This document shows, piece after piece, positions 52,234 through 62,099 of a stretch of 64,000 nt of DNA. The DNA is from Clostridia bacterium. GTDB taxonomy: Bacteria > Bacillota > Clostridia > Oscillospirales > Acutalibacteraceae. The translations under genes and the position numbers were made by a program. The stretch spans positions 1 to 64,000 of the forward strand of contig JAGBSO010000035.1 in assembly GCA_017631795.1 (NCBI GenBank). The letters run 5' to 3'. The notes under the pieces were generated by a model that did no database searches, was not told the origin of the DNA, and saw only the letters and a list, made by a program, of their open reading frames with translations. Positions within the stretch are counted from its first letter, which is position 1, and every line of letters starts with the position of its first letter.

Positions 52234-55200
52234 TTAGTTTATTACAAACTCTCGTGTATTTCCGTCAATTGTGATTTTCACTTTGCTTCCTTCAAAACAT
52301 TCGGGCAGACAAGGATTTGTTATTATAAGACCTCCTGTCTGTGTGATTCCGAGCATTTTTTCATAAACTGTTCTGTAAAACCATCCTGCAGAGCCTGTAT
52401 AAATACTCCATCCGCCTCTGCCTGTAATGTCTTTTCCTGAATAAATATCACCCGCAAGGTAATAGGGCTCAGTTTTATAGATCGCATGATCTTTTGTGGC
52501 AGGATTCAGCGTTTTAAGAATCTCATAACCTTTGTCACCGTTTCCCGACGAGAAATATGCATCTGCAAACCAGACTGCACCATGCGTGTATTGTCCTCCG
52601 TTTTCACGGATTCCCGCCGGATATCTGTTTACATAACCTGCTGTTTTACCGTCTGCTGTGAATGGCGGATAAAAGAGTTTTACCATATCATTATCTTTGT
52701 CATAAAGGAGTCTTTCTGCGGTTGCAAGAGCAATTGAACACCTGTTTTTGTCAGGCATACCTGCAATTGCACTCCATACCTGAGGCAGCAGGTCAATTTC
52801 GCATTGACTGTCACCTGATTTTCCCATTGGTGTACCGTCATCATAAAAACAGCGAAGATATCTGTCATCTGCCCATGCATGTTCATCAACTGAAAGCATA
52901 AGTCTGTCTGAAAGTTTTGTGAGCCTGTCTGCTGTAATTCTGTCTTTTGTCTGAAGAGCAGTGACGGTAAATTTTTTCGCCACAAAGCTTAGAAACATTG
53001 CAAGCCAGACACTTTCGCCCTTGTGTTCAATTCCCACAGCATTGAATGAATCGTTCCAGTCACCGCCTTTTATCAGCGGCAAACCGTGTTTTCCGAATGA
53101 ACAGGCGTGGAAAATCGCTCTCAGACAATGGTTATAAACCGACGCTTTTTTATTGCTGAGTGTGTATTCGCCATATCGTTCTTTTTCACCTTTTTCAAGC
53201 ACAGGCGCATCAATGAATGGAATTGAAATATCAAGAATCGACGTGTCACCAGTCTTGGTGCAATATTCACTCACTGCAAGCGGCAACCACAGTAAATCAT
53301 CGCTGTAATGCGTCCTGACACCCCGTAAAACACGTTTGTTGTTTATTATCAATTGATGAAACCAATGAAGCACATCGCCTTCACAGAATTGCGCAGCAGC
53401 ACAACGGATGATGTGGGTGCGCAGAATTTCGGGATGAGTCAGAATTACTGCCATAGCATCCTGTAACTGGTCACGGAAACCGAAAGCACCGCTGCACTGA
53501 TAAAAGCCCGTCCTGCCGTTGATTCTGCCCGAAATTATCTGATTAAGAAGAAAATTATTGAAAATCAGATTCAGCTCTTTGTCGGGAGTTTCTATCTCTA
53601 TTTTGTTCGTATTCACTTTTTTTGGCGGAATATAAGGCATATTTGCTGCCGCTTTTATATTCTGTGAATAGGAAAGATAAAATTTCACAGTTGTCTGGTT
53701 TTTTGACGGAAGAATTATCTTTCTTTCAGCAACAATACAGTCATTTTTCAGCTCATTCCGTTTTTCACCGCATAGAAAAGCTGTTTTATCTGTAAGAAAA
53801 ACACATTTTTCGTCAGAAGAAATGCAAAGAAATCCACCGAAAACCGTGTTGAAGGGATTGTGAGCAAAGATTTTGTTATCCTTTATCACAGTTTTTATAA
53901 AACGTGAACTCTTTTTATTATCTACCATGACAGGCTCTGTATAAAAATATAATGAAAATTGCTTTTCTGTATTGCTGTTGTTTAGAATTTCAATTTTTAT
54001 CTCTTTGCACATGTTTTCGCCTCTGACAGACATTGTAGTCTGAAAAATCAGCTCATCGGCGGCAGAGAGATAACGTGCTGACCCGTTTTCAAAAACTGCG
54101 GTTGCCCCTTTTATGATGTCGTATCTTTTTTTGTCTGTTTCAAGCAGAAGCAATTCACCCGAGAGTCTTTCCCTTGTGTCATTGCTCCATGGTGTGAGTT
54201 TGTTTTCTCTTGAATTCATCGCCCATGAAAAACCTGAAGAAGAATCCGAAACGAGTGTGCCGAAATTTCTGTTTGCAATGATGTGACACCACGGAAGATA
54301 AGGCGTTTTTCCTGTTATATAGCCGTTTTCAGTAAATGAATTTTCCGTAATTTTTATTTTTTTACAGGGATGAATCGGAATCATTCTGTTTGCTGAAGAC
54401 GTCACTTCGTTATTTTTTTCGGGATAAACAGCAGTCGCACAGGCTGTGAGAAGCAAAAGGTCATTTTTTGTCAGATTATCAGTGTTTAAAATAAAGATTC
54501 CGCCTCTGTTTCCGATAATGTCAGACATCGTATCACCGCAAAGTTTCCTGATATTTTCCGTAAATGAATCAATATAACCCTCTGTGCTGTCTGTAATAAA
54601 AACTATCTCAGTAATTATTCCTGCAAGACGCAGTTTGCTGTAAAGTTTTATAAATGCTGAAGTTGCGGTTACATCATTTTTATCGGCAAAAACAAGGATA
54701 ACAGGGTAGTCGCCCGAAACACCTGTTTTCCATAAATCATCCCGTGATAAAACATTTTCTTTCACAGCTTTCAGTGTTTCTGCAGAAAGACTCCTGCCGA
54801 AAAAACTTCGTTCAATCACTTTTTTTGCGTAAATTCCCGTTATACTTGTTTTGTCAAACAGTGACAATGCGCATTTTGATAAAGACGGAAGAGAGTTTTT
54901 GCGTATTGATGCAATACGGTTTACACTTTCCTGAAAATCAGAAGCACCGCAGATAATCAGAGCTTTTGTTATAGTTTCCTTAGGTGCAAGAGTGAGTTTT
55001 GTTTTTATAAAAATGCACTTGTCTGCAGATTTGGATGAAAAATCAATTTCTTTTGAAAAAATTTCTGCAATGTCAGAATTTCTTGGTATAACGGCTTCAC
55101 GGTCATCGCAGAATTCAAAATCTGTCTTGTCAGCAAATCCCACGGAAACATAAATCTGTTTTTCTTTGTTGTGCTGTTTTCGTGTCACAGATAAAAGATT

Positions 55201-58200
55201 TTCTTCATCATTTTTTCTGATATCAATAAAAAGTTTTGAAAAAGCAGGATGTGCAATCTGCCCGTTGATATTTTCCAGAATCGGCTCACAGTAAATCATC
55301 AGCTGAATCTGCTTTTTTTCCTTTGTTTTGTTTTTGATGGTGTAACGATGAATCTGTGCAGGTAAAAATGGATGGACACAGACCGATTCACTTATTGCAA
55401 AACTGTTATTGCTGTTTCTGAAAACAGAAGATGTTGAATCAAAAGAAGTGCTGTGATTCTGATTACTGATTATCGCACCTGAAAATGAAAGAATTTTTTT
55501 ATCATTTTTTATTGCAGCAAAAATTCCGTCAGGGAATGAGAATAGCGACTGTCTTTTTGCAAAAATGCAGGTGTTACCGTATACGGAAATTGATTTTCCC
55601 GAGTCTGTTGTAAAAACACTCCATTCTCCGTTTGAAATTGTGTGGCTTTCATAGGAAAAAGGGGAGATTGATTTATATTCATCATTGATTTTCTGCATTC
55701 TTTCAGGTCTTTTCAGAGCTGAAACATCATCAGTGTTTTTATAAACTTTCATGTCTGAGGGTATTCTTTCGTCAAGCAGACTTTTTCCGCCTGACATAAA
55801 CGAATTTTTCATAAAACGCCGTTGCATGATATTGTCAAAAACCGCATTTGCAGCGGAAAGAAAACTCATCCCCACATGATGTGCCATGTAACTTCTGACG
55901 ATAGAATAATTCTGTCCGTCGGTGCGTGACGGAGTGTAATCAACAGCCTCATAAAAACCGAATTTTCCGTACATTCCTATTTTTTTAAGTCTTTGAAGGT
56001 TGTTTATAGCAGAATGCGGGTCAAAAGGAATTGTCAGGAATGTGGAATAGGGTGAAATGACAGTTTCGTTTTCTGCTGCTGTTTTCATTGCAATGCTGCT
56101 GACACCGTGTGCTTTGTAACGATAATTCAGTAAAGGGTCAAAGGCATAATAACCGCTTTCTGAAATACCGTAAGGAATATTCCTGCTTTTTACACGTTTT
56201 TTCTGACAATGGATGCAGAATCTTAGTGCTTCATAACCGAGAGTATTTTTTTCGGACGGAATAAAAATCGCAGGCATGAAATATTCAAACATCGTGCCTG
56301 ACCAGGATACGGGCCCTGTGTATCTGCCGTTTGCAGAAAGCGGTCTTGCAAGAGTCTGCCAATGGCTGACAGGCACTTTTCCCGATGCTGTTGCAAAATA
56401 ACTTGTCATTCTCGCTTCACTCATCAGCAGGTCAAAAAGGCTGCTTGTCAGCTCATTTTTTTCCGTATCAAACCCGATACGGAAAAGTCTGCGCCGTTTG
56501 TCATATAAAAAATCAAGGTCGCATTCGTCGGTGATTCTGTTGCATATTTCAATTATTTCTCTGAGTTTCGGATTTTCATTTGCGTAGCTTTCAAGTCCTT
56601 CTGCAAGAGCTACGATGCAACACAGAAAATTCCCGCTGTCAACGGTTGAAATGAATTTCGGCTGCATTATTTCAAGAGTGCGTGTGTTGTACCAGTTGTA
56701 AAGATGACCTTTATATTTCTCCATTTTTCCGATAGTCTCAAATGATTTTGAAAGTTTTTCATAAAGCTCATCCGAATCTATAAAATCGAAATCTCTTGCG
56801 GCAAGAAATGAACAAAGCATCATGCCGATATTTGTGGGCGATGTCCTGTCAGCTTCTCTGTAAACAGGAATTTCCTGAACATTGTCCGGAATCAGATAAT
56901 TATTTTTTTTGTTGCAGTGAGTTTCGTAAAATCTCCACATGGAAGCACAGTAGGAGAGTAGTCTGTTTTTTTCGTTTTCTGAAATTTTTGTTTCGTGTGA
57001 GATTTTTTTTCTGGCAGATAAAACAGAAAACGGCAGGTCAAGAATCAGCAATATTCCTGCAAATACCGAGACAGGATTGCCGTAAAAAACAAGAAAAATT
57101 CCCGCTATAACAGACGGTATTGATTTTTTCGCAAAAGAAACGGCAGTGCCCGAATTACTGTCAGCGGCAGTTGTCCATTGAAGCAGATGCTTTTTTGAAA
57201 CAATCATCCTGAAAAGACTTCGTATAACAGCATCAGCACAGCATACAGCTTCAGTCACCATCATAACGACCGAAGTGAAAGCTTTTGCAAGACACGCAAG
57301 TGCATAGGGCATTGCATCTGAAAAATACAGCCTTGAAAACATTGAAATTCCGCCGTTTATAAGAGTTATAAAGCACGAAAAAAGATGCGGCATTGCCATG
57401 GATGCAATCGCAGTTGCCGACAGAATGACAGATGCTGTATCAGGCAGAAAAACAGATGAAATCAGGCACAATGAAGCGATAACAGGTGTCAGAGCACGGC
57501 GGATGTTGTCTGCAAGCCAATATTTGCCGAGAACTGAAATGCTTCCGTAGGGGACAGAATTTTTTCTTTTGAAAATGAAAGGGAGATTCTGAATATCACC
57601 TCTTATCCATCTGTGAAGACGTCTGAAATACGCATTTTCATTTGGAGGAAAAGAATCTGTCAGCGTTATATCACCTGCAAATGCAGTCCTTAAAATGATC
57701 CCTTCAAGAATATCATGGCTGAGTATTCGTTGCTCAGGAAAACGGTCAGGCATAAGTGTGTTGAAAGTTTTAATGTCAATAAGTCCTTTGCCCGAAAAAA
57801 TACTTTCGGAAAAAAGTTCCATATATTTTTCTCTGACAGAAGATGTGTATGCGGGAAGACCTCCGTTGCCTGCCATAACAGATGAATAATGCGTTTTGCA
57901 TGCAGATTTCACATCCGTTTCAACTCTCGGTGAAATTATCCCGTATCCTTGTGTCACACGTTGTTCACTGACTGAAATGACAGGTCTGTTTACAGGATGT
58001 GCCGCAATTGCTACGAGTTCGCTCAAAGACCCGAGCGGCATGGAAGTGTCTGAATCAAGTGCCATGATATATTTTGCACCTGCGAGGTTTTCCTTGTTAC
58101 CGCGAAGAATTGAAAAATCATTTCTGCCTTCTGTAATAAGCTTTGCAAGGGAGATTATCGCACCGCGTTTTCTTTCATATCCCGTGTATTCATTTTCGGA

Positions 58201-59325
58201 CTGCGAATATGTGCGTTTGCGTATTGCCAGAATTATTCTGTCTGCACATTGCCTGTTCAGTGTGTCAACAGCACGTATGATTGATCTGATATCCGCATTG
58301 TCGCTTTCGTTTGTCGGATTTTGTGAGTTTTTCAGGTCAGCAAGTATGCAGATGCAGGCGTTGTCACGACAATTTGAAAGATAAAGATTTTTAACATTTT
58401 CGCATAAGTCTTTTGTGCAGCCTGCAGACGGCAGTAGTGTGGAAATTGCTATAACCGTTTTTTCGCTGTCGGGAATACCGTCTGAAAAATCCATTTTGAA
58501 AACAGGCTCTTTTGCGGGGATTTTTGAAACAATGAAATCTGTTATAAATTTCATGGCTTCCCATAACGGCAGATATAATAATAAAAACAAATACCATTCT
58601 TTTGCAATAACAGAAAAACCTATGCCTGCAATCAGCGGAATAACCGCTTCCGTTACAAGAAGCAGTTTGCCGATGTTTTGTCTGTCTTTTTTTATATCCA
58701 GAAAAAATCCTATATGTTTGTTTTCTTTTTTTGCCTGTTCAAGAATACGTTTTGCAACAACTGTTTCATCTGAATTCTCTTTTTCGGCAGTTTTGTGAAT
58801 TGCCGTGCGGTAAGTTTCTTTTGTCTGCTCACTCATGTTGCGGTATACACCTGTCGGATCCTGACACAGCAGTTTTTCTGTTTCACTTGCTTTAAGAAGT
58901 ATTTCACCGAAATCAATGTCAGGCAAAAGAAAAAGTGACCTGACCGCATTTATCATAACATCTTCGTTTGTTTGAGCATTCTGAGCTATCATGTCAATCA
59001 GAGTGAAAGCAATTGCAGTGGGCAGAGTCTGAAAAAATACAATTGACACTTTTTTGTCTGCAAGAAAAGAAATTATATCCCGTGTTTGAGGTAAATTTCC
59101 GTTGGCGCAGAGTTGGTTGCATAATTCAACCGAAGACTGCACGGAAATACATATATTTTTATTTTTTAAGGCTTTTGACACAGCTGTGAAGTTTTTTTCA
59201 ATAATATGAAAATTATCCGTAAACCACATTATGCTTTCATTTTTTTCGTTTATGGAACTGAATGACTTTTTATATTTTCTGAGCAATCTGATATTTTTTT
59301 TCAGAACAGTTTTTAAATATTTCAT
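52234..59325 (-). CDS. Giant GT84-GH94 cyclic beta-1,2-glucan synthase-like protein
   Basis: About 2,363 residues. An N-terminal helical region (WFTDNFHIIEKNF) and membrane segments near 230-275 precede a GT84 glycosyltransferase with DSDTSMPLGSLSELV (about 420) and QGYGIISPRVE. Further helices lie at about 610-770. Two beta-sandwich modules and a C-terminal (alpha/alpha)6 GH94 domain follow, with GGDWNDSF near 2,088. This matches cyclic beta-1,2-glucan synthases (NdvB, Cgs), though shorter than the Brucella enzyme. It would polymerise UDP-glucose and cyclise or phosphorolyse the product. Start ATG 59325 has GGTGG nine nt upstream. Confidence 0.82.
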   Translation of the reverse strand: MKYLKTVLKKNIRLLRKYKKSFSSINEKNESIMWFTDNFHIIEKNFTAVSKALKNKNICISVQSSVELCNQLCANGNLPQTRDIISFLADKKVSIVFFQTLPTAIAFTLIDMIAQNAQTNEDVMINAVRSLFLLPDIDFGEILLKASETEKLLCQDPTGVYRNMSEQTKETYRTAIHKTAEKENSDETVVAKRILEQAKKENKHIGFFLDIKKDRQNIGKLLLVTEAVIPLIAGIGFSVIAKEWYLFLLLYLPLWEAMKFITDFIVSKIPAKEPVFKMDFSDGIPDSEKTVIAISTLLPSAGCTKDLCENVKNLYLSNCRDNACICILADLKNSQNPTNESDNADIRSIIRAVDTLNRQCADRIILAIRKRTYSQSENEYTGYERKRGAIISLAKLITEGRNDFSILRGNKENLAGAKYIMALDSDTSMPLGSLSELVAIAAHPVNRPVISVSEQRVTQGYGIISPRVETDVKSACKTHYSSVMAGNGGLPAYTSSVREKYMELFSESIFSGKGLIDIKTFNTLMPDRFPEQRILSHDILEGIILRTAFAGDITLTDSFPPNENAYFRRLHRWIRGDIQNLPFIFKRKNSVPYGSISVLGKYWLADNIRRALTPVIASLCLISSVFLPDTASVILSATAIASMAMPHLFSCFITLINGGISMFSRLYFSDAMPYALACLAKAFTSVVMMVTEAVCCADAVIRSLFRMIVSKKHLLQWTTAADSNSGTAVSFAKKSIPSVIAGIFLVFYGNPVSVFAGILLILDLPFSVLSARKKISHETKISENEKNRLLSYCASMWRFYETHCNKKNNYLIPDNVQEIPVYREADRTSPTNIGMMLCSFLAARDFDFIDSDELYEKLSKSFETIGKMEKYKGHLYNWYNTRTLEIMQPKFISTVDSGNFLCCIVALAEGLESYANENPKLREIIEICNRITDECDLDFLYDKRRRLFRIGFDTEKNELTSSLFDLLMSEARMTSYFATASGKVPVSHWQTLARPLSANGRYTGPVSWSGTMFEYFMPAIFIPSEKNTLGYEALRFCIHCQKKRVKSRNIPYGISESGYYAFDPLLNYRYKAHGVSSIAMKTAAENETVISPYSTFLTIPFDPHSAINNLQRLKKIGMYGKFGFYEAVDYTPSRTDGQNYSIVRSYMAHHVGMSFLSAANAVFDNIMQRRFMKNSFMSGGKSLLDERIPSDMKVYKNTDDVSALKRPERMQKINDEYKSISPFSYESHTISNGEWSVFTTDSGKSISVYGNTCIFAKRQSLFSFPDGIFAAIKNDKKILSFSGAIISNQNHSTSFDSTSSVFRNSNNSFAISESVCVHPFLPAQIHRYTIKNKTKEKKQIQLMIYCEPILENINGQIAHPAFSKLFIDIRKNDEENLLSVTRKQHNKEKQIYVSVGFADKTDFEFCDDREAVIPRNSDIAEIFSKEIDFSSKSADKCIFIKTKLTLAPKETITKALIICGASDFQESVNRIASIRKNSLPSLSKCALSLFDKTSITGIYAKKVIERSFFGRSLSAETLKAVKENVLSRDDLWKTGVSGDYPVILVFADKNDVTATSAFIKLYSKLRLAGIITEIVFITDSTEGYIDSFTENIRKLCGDTMSDIIGNRGGIFILNTDNLTKNDLLLLTACATAVYPEKNNEVTSSANRMIPIHPCKKIKITENSFTENGYITGKTPYLPWCHIIANRNFGTLVSDSSSGFSWAMNSRENKLTPWSNDTRERLSGELLLLETDKKRYDIIKGATAVFENGSARYLSAADELIFQTTMSVRGENMCKEIKIEILNNSNTEKQFSLYFYTEPVMVDNKKSSRFIKTVIKDNKIFAHNPFNTVFGGFLCISSDEKCVFLTDKTAFLCGEKRNELKNDCIVAERKIILPSKNQTTVKFYLSYSQNIKAAANMPYIPPKKVNTNKIEIETPDKELNLIFNNFLLNQIISGRINGRTGFYQCSGAFGFRDQLQDAMAVILTHPEILRTHIIRCAAAQFCEGDVLHWFHQLIINNKRVLRGVRTHYSDDLLWLPLAVSEYCTKTGDTSILDISIPFIDAPVLEKGEKERYGEYTLSNKKASVYNHCLRAIFHACSFGKHGLPLIKGGDWNDSFNAVGIEHKGESVWLAMFLSFVAKKFTVTALQTKDRITADRLTKLSDRLMLSVDEHAWADDRYLRCFYDDGTPMGKSGDSQCEIDLLPQVWSAIAGMPDKNRCSIALATAERLLYDKDNDMVKLFYPPFTADGKTAGYVNRYPAGIRENGGQYTHGAVWFADAYFSSGNGDKGYEILKTLNPATKDHAIYKTEPYYLAGDIYSGKDITGRGGWSIYTGSAGWFYRTVYEKMLGITQTGGLIITNPCLPECFEGSKVKITIDGNTREFVIN

Positions 59326-59397
59326 TCGGGAAAACCACCCCTGATGTATTTTTTTTGAATATTTTTCCCCGAAAATATACAAATATTTAAAACAGTG

Positions 59398-59426
59398 TTG
59401 ACGAACAGGACATTTAGTGATAAAAT
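59398..59426 (+). promoter_or_regulatory. YebC-family gene promoter
   Basis: TTGACG (59398-59403), 17-nt spacer, TAAAAT (59421-59426). Confidence 0.8.
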
Positions 59427-59458
59427 ATATTAGAATTTTTTATGTAAAGGTGATTTAT

Positions 59459-60199
59459 ATGTCAGGACACTCCAAATGGAGTACTATAAAAAGAAAAAAG
59501 GAGAAAACCGATAATCAGAGAGCAAAGGTTTTCACCAAAATCGGCAGAGAGATTGCAGTAGCTGTCCGTGACGGCGGTCCCGACCCTGCAGGTAACTCAA
59601 AGCTCAAGGATATCATTGCAAAGGCAAAGGCTGCAAACGTGCCCAATGATAATATCGAAAGAATTATCAAAAAAGCATCAGGTGACGGCGATTCAGCAAA
59701 CTACGAAGAGTGCGTATACGAAGGTTACGGTCCCAACGGTATTGCTGTTATCGTTGAAACACTTACAGATAACAGAAACCGTACAGCAGGTGAAATGCGT
59801 CATTATTTCGACAAGTACGGCGGAAATATGGGTCAGTCAGGCTCTGTTATGTTTATGTTCAACCGTCAGGGCAATATCGTTATTGAAAAAGACGGTGTTG
59901 ATGAAGATGCTCTTCTCGAAACAGCTCTTGAAGCAGGTGCAGAAGACCTTGTGACAGACGAAGAAGATGTTTTCGAAGTAAGAACACAGCCTCACGATGT
60001 AGGCTCAGTAAGTGAAGCTCTTGCAGCAGCAGGATATGTTGCAATTTCTGCAGAAGCAGAGTACATTCCTTCAACATACACAAGACTTGATAATCCCGAT
60101 GATATCAAGAACATGGGCAAAATGCTCGAAATGTTCGAAGAAAATGACGACGTTCAGAACGTATGGCATAACTGGGAAAACGAAGAAGATTACGAATAA
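59459..60199 (+). CDS. yebC: YebC/PmpR-family DNA-binding or translation protein
   Basis: A 246-residue three-domain protein. The N-terminus MSGHSKWSTIKRKK and KAAN-VPNDNIERIIKKASG are the universal family signature. The middle GYGPNGIAVIVETLTDNRNRT is also typical. Homologues regulate transcription or help translation of proline stretches; which role applies here is unknown. Start ATG 59459 has AAAGG; the frame from 59417 is promoter DNA. Confidence 0.96.
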   Translation: MSGHSKWSTIKRKKEKTDNQRAKVFTKIGREIAVAVRDGGPDPAGNSKLKDIIAKAKAANVPNDNIERIIKKASGDGDSANYEECVYEGYGPNGIAVIVETLTDNRNRTAGEMRHYFDKYGGNMGQSGSVMFMFNRQGNIVIEKDGVDEDALLETALEAGAEDLVTDEEDVFEVRTQPHDVGSVSEALAAAGYVAISAEAEYIPSTYTRLDNPDDIKNMGKMLEMFEENDDVQNVWHNWENEEDYE

Positions 60200-60210
60200 T
60201 TGTAAATCTC

Positions 60211-60252
60211 ATAAAAAACAGCCGCTGGGAATCCAACGGCTGTGATTTTTTT
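60211..60252. terminator. Bidirectional terminator after yebC
   Basis: ACAGCCG-(12 nt)-CGGCTGT, preceded by AAAAAAC and followed by GATTTTTTT. Confidence 0.85.
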
Positions 60253-60967
60253 ATTCAGTTGCAATGTTATATGGATCTGTATTTATCTGCACACGGTCTT
60301 CTGTCACATTCTGTGTGAAGTCCAGAAGTTCCCAGCGCATAAGCAGTTCCTGAGTTTTTGCATCGTAAAGCTCACATTTTGATGCAAACTGAAGTGCATC
60401 ATCTATCCAGATATAGGCGATTCTTGTGGTTTCGCCGTTTTCTGTTTCCACCTGTTTGTATCTTGTGGCACTGCGTTCACCTACGAAATCAGAGCCGACT
60501 TTTGTTACATTTTTATAAACAGGGAAATAAGGGTCACACACAGACAGCATAACAAATCCCGAATAGACAGAATCAATGGTGGTATCTGTAACAACGGTAA
60601 CAGTACCTGCTCTCTTCTGCTTGTCAAGCATGTACTGAAGCATATATCCGTCTTCCTGAGTCAGATAGGTGATGATATTTGTCGCAGAATCTACTGACTG
60701 ATAATATTTTCCGCATTTACCTTCAGTAATTGTGGACTGACCGGTTTTTTTGTCAAAATATGAATATGAAAGTGCATATGATTTCTGCCATGATGTGTCA
60801 GGATCAAGAACCTGTGCAGGGTCATAATTCAGAGAAACGGTTTCCTGTTCTGTGGGAAGAACATAATCGCCGAAGTCAACATTTCCTTCGGGGGTATTGC
60901 CGTTACATGATGCGAAGCAGAAAATCAATATGAATAATAAAGCTAAAGCTGAAAATCTTTTTTGCAT
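60251..60967 (-). CDS. Predicted lipoprotein of unknown function
   Basis: 238 residues with a type II signal peptide (MQKRFSALALLFILIFCFASC; lipobox FASC, acylated Cys at 21). The mature part is beta-rich (YALSYSYFDKKTGQSTI... RWELLDFTQNV). No family recognised. AAGGAGG precedes ATG 60967. It may act in cell-surface binding or envelope structure. Confidence 0.72.
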   Translation of the reverse strand: MQKRFSALALLFILIFCFASCNGNTPEGNVDFGDYVLPTEQETVSLNYDPAQVLDPDTSWQKSYALSYSYFDKKTGQSTITEGKCGKYYQSVDSATNIITYLTQEDGYMLQYMLDKQKRAGTVTVVTDTTIDSVYSGFVMLSVCDPYFPVYKNVTKVGSDFVGERSATRYKQVETENGETTRIAYIWIDDALQFASKCELYDAKTQELLMRWELLDFTQNVTEDRVQINTDPYNIATE

Positions 60968-61107
60968 ATCAAAATCCTCCTTGTACATTATCCTATAAAA
61001 TACAGACTTTTGTCAAGGTTAAAACCAAAAAATTTATTAATATTATTGATTCACTATGTTTAGTTTGATATAATAAACTAAAATAAACATTGAAAGCGGG
61101 TAAAATT

Positions 61108-61812
61108 ATGTTGTATTTTATTGCTCTTGCACTGGGAATTGTTGCAACAATTGCATTCCTTGTGAAACGTGTCAAAGAAGGTGGCGTTAAAGCCGCAATG
61201 CTCAAAGCTTTTGCAAGCACTCTCTTTGTTGCAACGGGTGTTGCTGCTGCGTCAACAGTTATAGGTTATAGAATCAGTATTGCACTCTTTGTTGTAATGG
61301 GGCTTGTAATGGGTCTTATGGGTGACATCTGGCTTGATCTCAAATGGGTTTATCCTGAAACAAACGATACATACACATTCGCAGGTTTCGGCTCATTCAT
61401 GATAGGTCATTTCTTCTATCTTGCAGGTCTGTTCATTCATTATGCAGACTTCACAAAGCCTTTATATATTGTTATTCCTGCTGTAATTGCTCTTCTTCTC
61501 GGCGGTGGTGTTGTTATTCTTGAAAAGCCCATGAAGATGGTATACGGCAAATTCAAGGCAATCACAGGCGTTTACGGCTTTGTTTTAGGCTTTATGACAT
61601 TCCTTTCAGGTTCACTTGCCCTTATGCATAATTTCAAAGAAATGACACTCAACTTCATGTTTGTGGGCGGCGTTCTTTTCCTTCTCTCAGACCTTATTCT
61701 TTCAGGCACATATTTCGGCGAAGGAAAGAGAAGACCTGTTGATATCGTAACAAACCATGTTGCATACTATGCTGCACAGTTTGTTATTGCAAGTGCGATA
61801 TTATTCATATAA
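61108..61812 (+). CDS. YhhN/TMEM86-family lysoplasmalogenase-like membrane protein
   Basis: A 234-residue protein with about eight membrane helices. LVMGLMGDIWLDLKW and GFGSFMIGHFFYLAGLF carry the conserved acidic and His residues of the YhhN family. Mammalian and some bacterial members hydrolyse the vinyl-ether bond of lysoplasmalogens, and Clostridia often contain plasmalogens. Start ATG 61108 follows AGCGGG; TTG 61090 is less likely. It stands alone, followed by element C. Confidence 0.78.
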   Translation: MLYFIALALGIVATIAFLVKRVKEGGVKAAMLKAFASTLFVATGVAAASTVIGYRISIALFVVMGLVMGLMGDIWLDLKWVYPETNDTYTFAGFGSFMIGHFFYLAGLFIHYADFTKPLYIVIPAVIALLLGGGVVILEKPMKMVYGKFKAITGVYGFVLGFMTFLSGSLALMHNFKEMTLNFMFVGGVLFLLSDLILSGTYFGEGKRRPVDIVTNHVAYYAAQFVIASAILFI

Positions 61813-61840
61813 GTAATTATTTATGGGGTTAATCCCGAAT

Positions 61841-62029
61841 AGTTAGGAGTTTGAAGTTAGCAGTTTGAAGTGAATGAAGGGGTTACACCCCTTACCCCAT
61901 TATAATGCAGACGAAGCATAAATGGCGGTATACAACAAAAACTTCAATTCCTTAATTTAGAGCGTAGCGGAACAAGCCCGTCAGGGCTTCCGACACTTCT
62001 CACTCCTAACTCCTCACTTCTCACTGAAA
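61841..62029. repeat. Heptamer-armed palindromic element C
   Basis: Left arm AGTTAGG, AGTTTGA, AGTTAGC, AGTTTGA, AGTGAAT (61841-61875). Right arm ACTTCTC, ACTCCTA, ACTCCTC, ACTTCTC (61995-62022). Both are in exact 7-nt phase and are rough inverse complements. The core shares GGGGTTACACCCCTTACCCC with element B and ends in a hairpin AAGCCC-GTCA-GGGCTT between GTAGCGG and CCGAC. An extra stretch of about 50 nt separates the two halves. Confidence 0.8.
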
Positions 62030-62099
62030 AAAATTTTAACATTTCTTGCAACACTTTGCCATTTTCAGCACTCTAATAGATGAAGGGAGCGTGACACCA

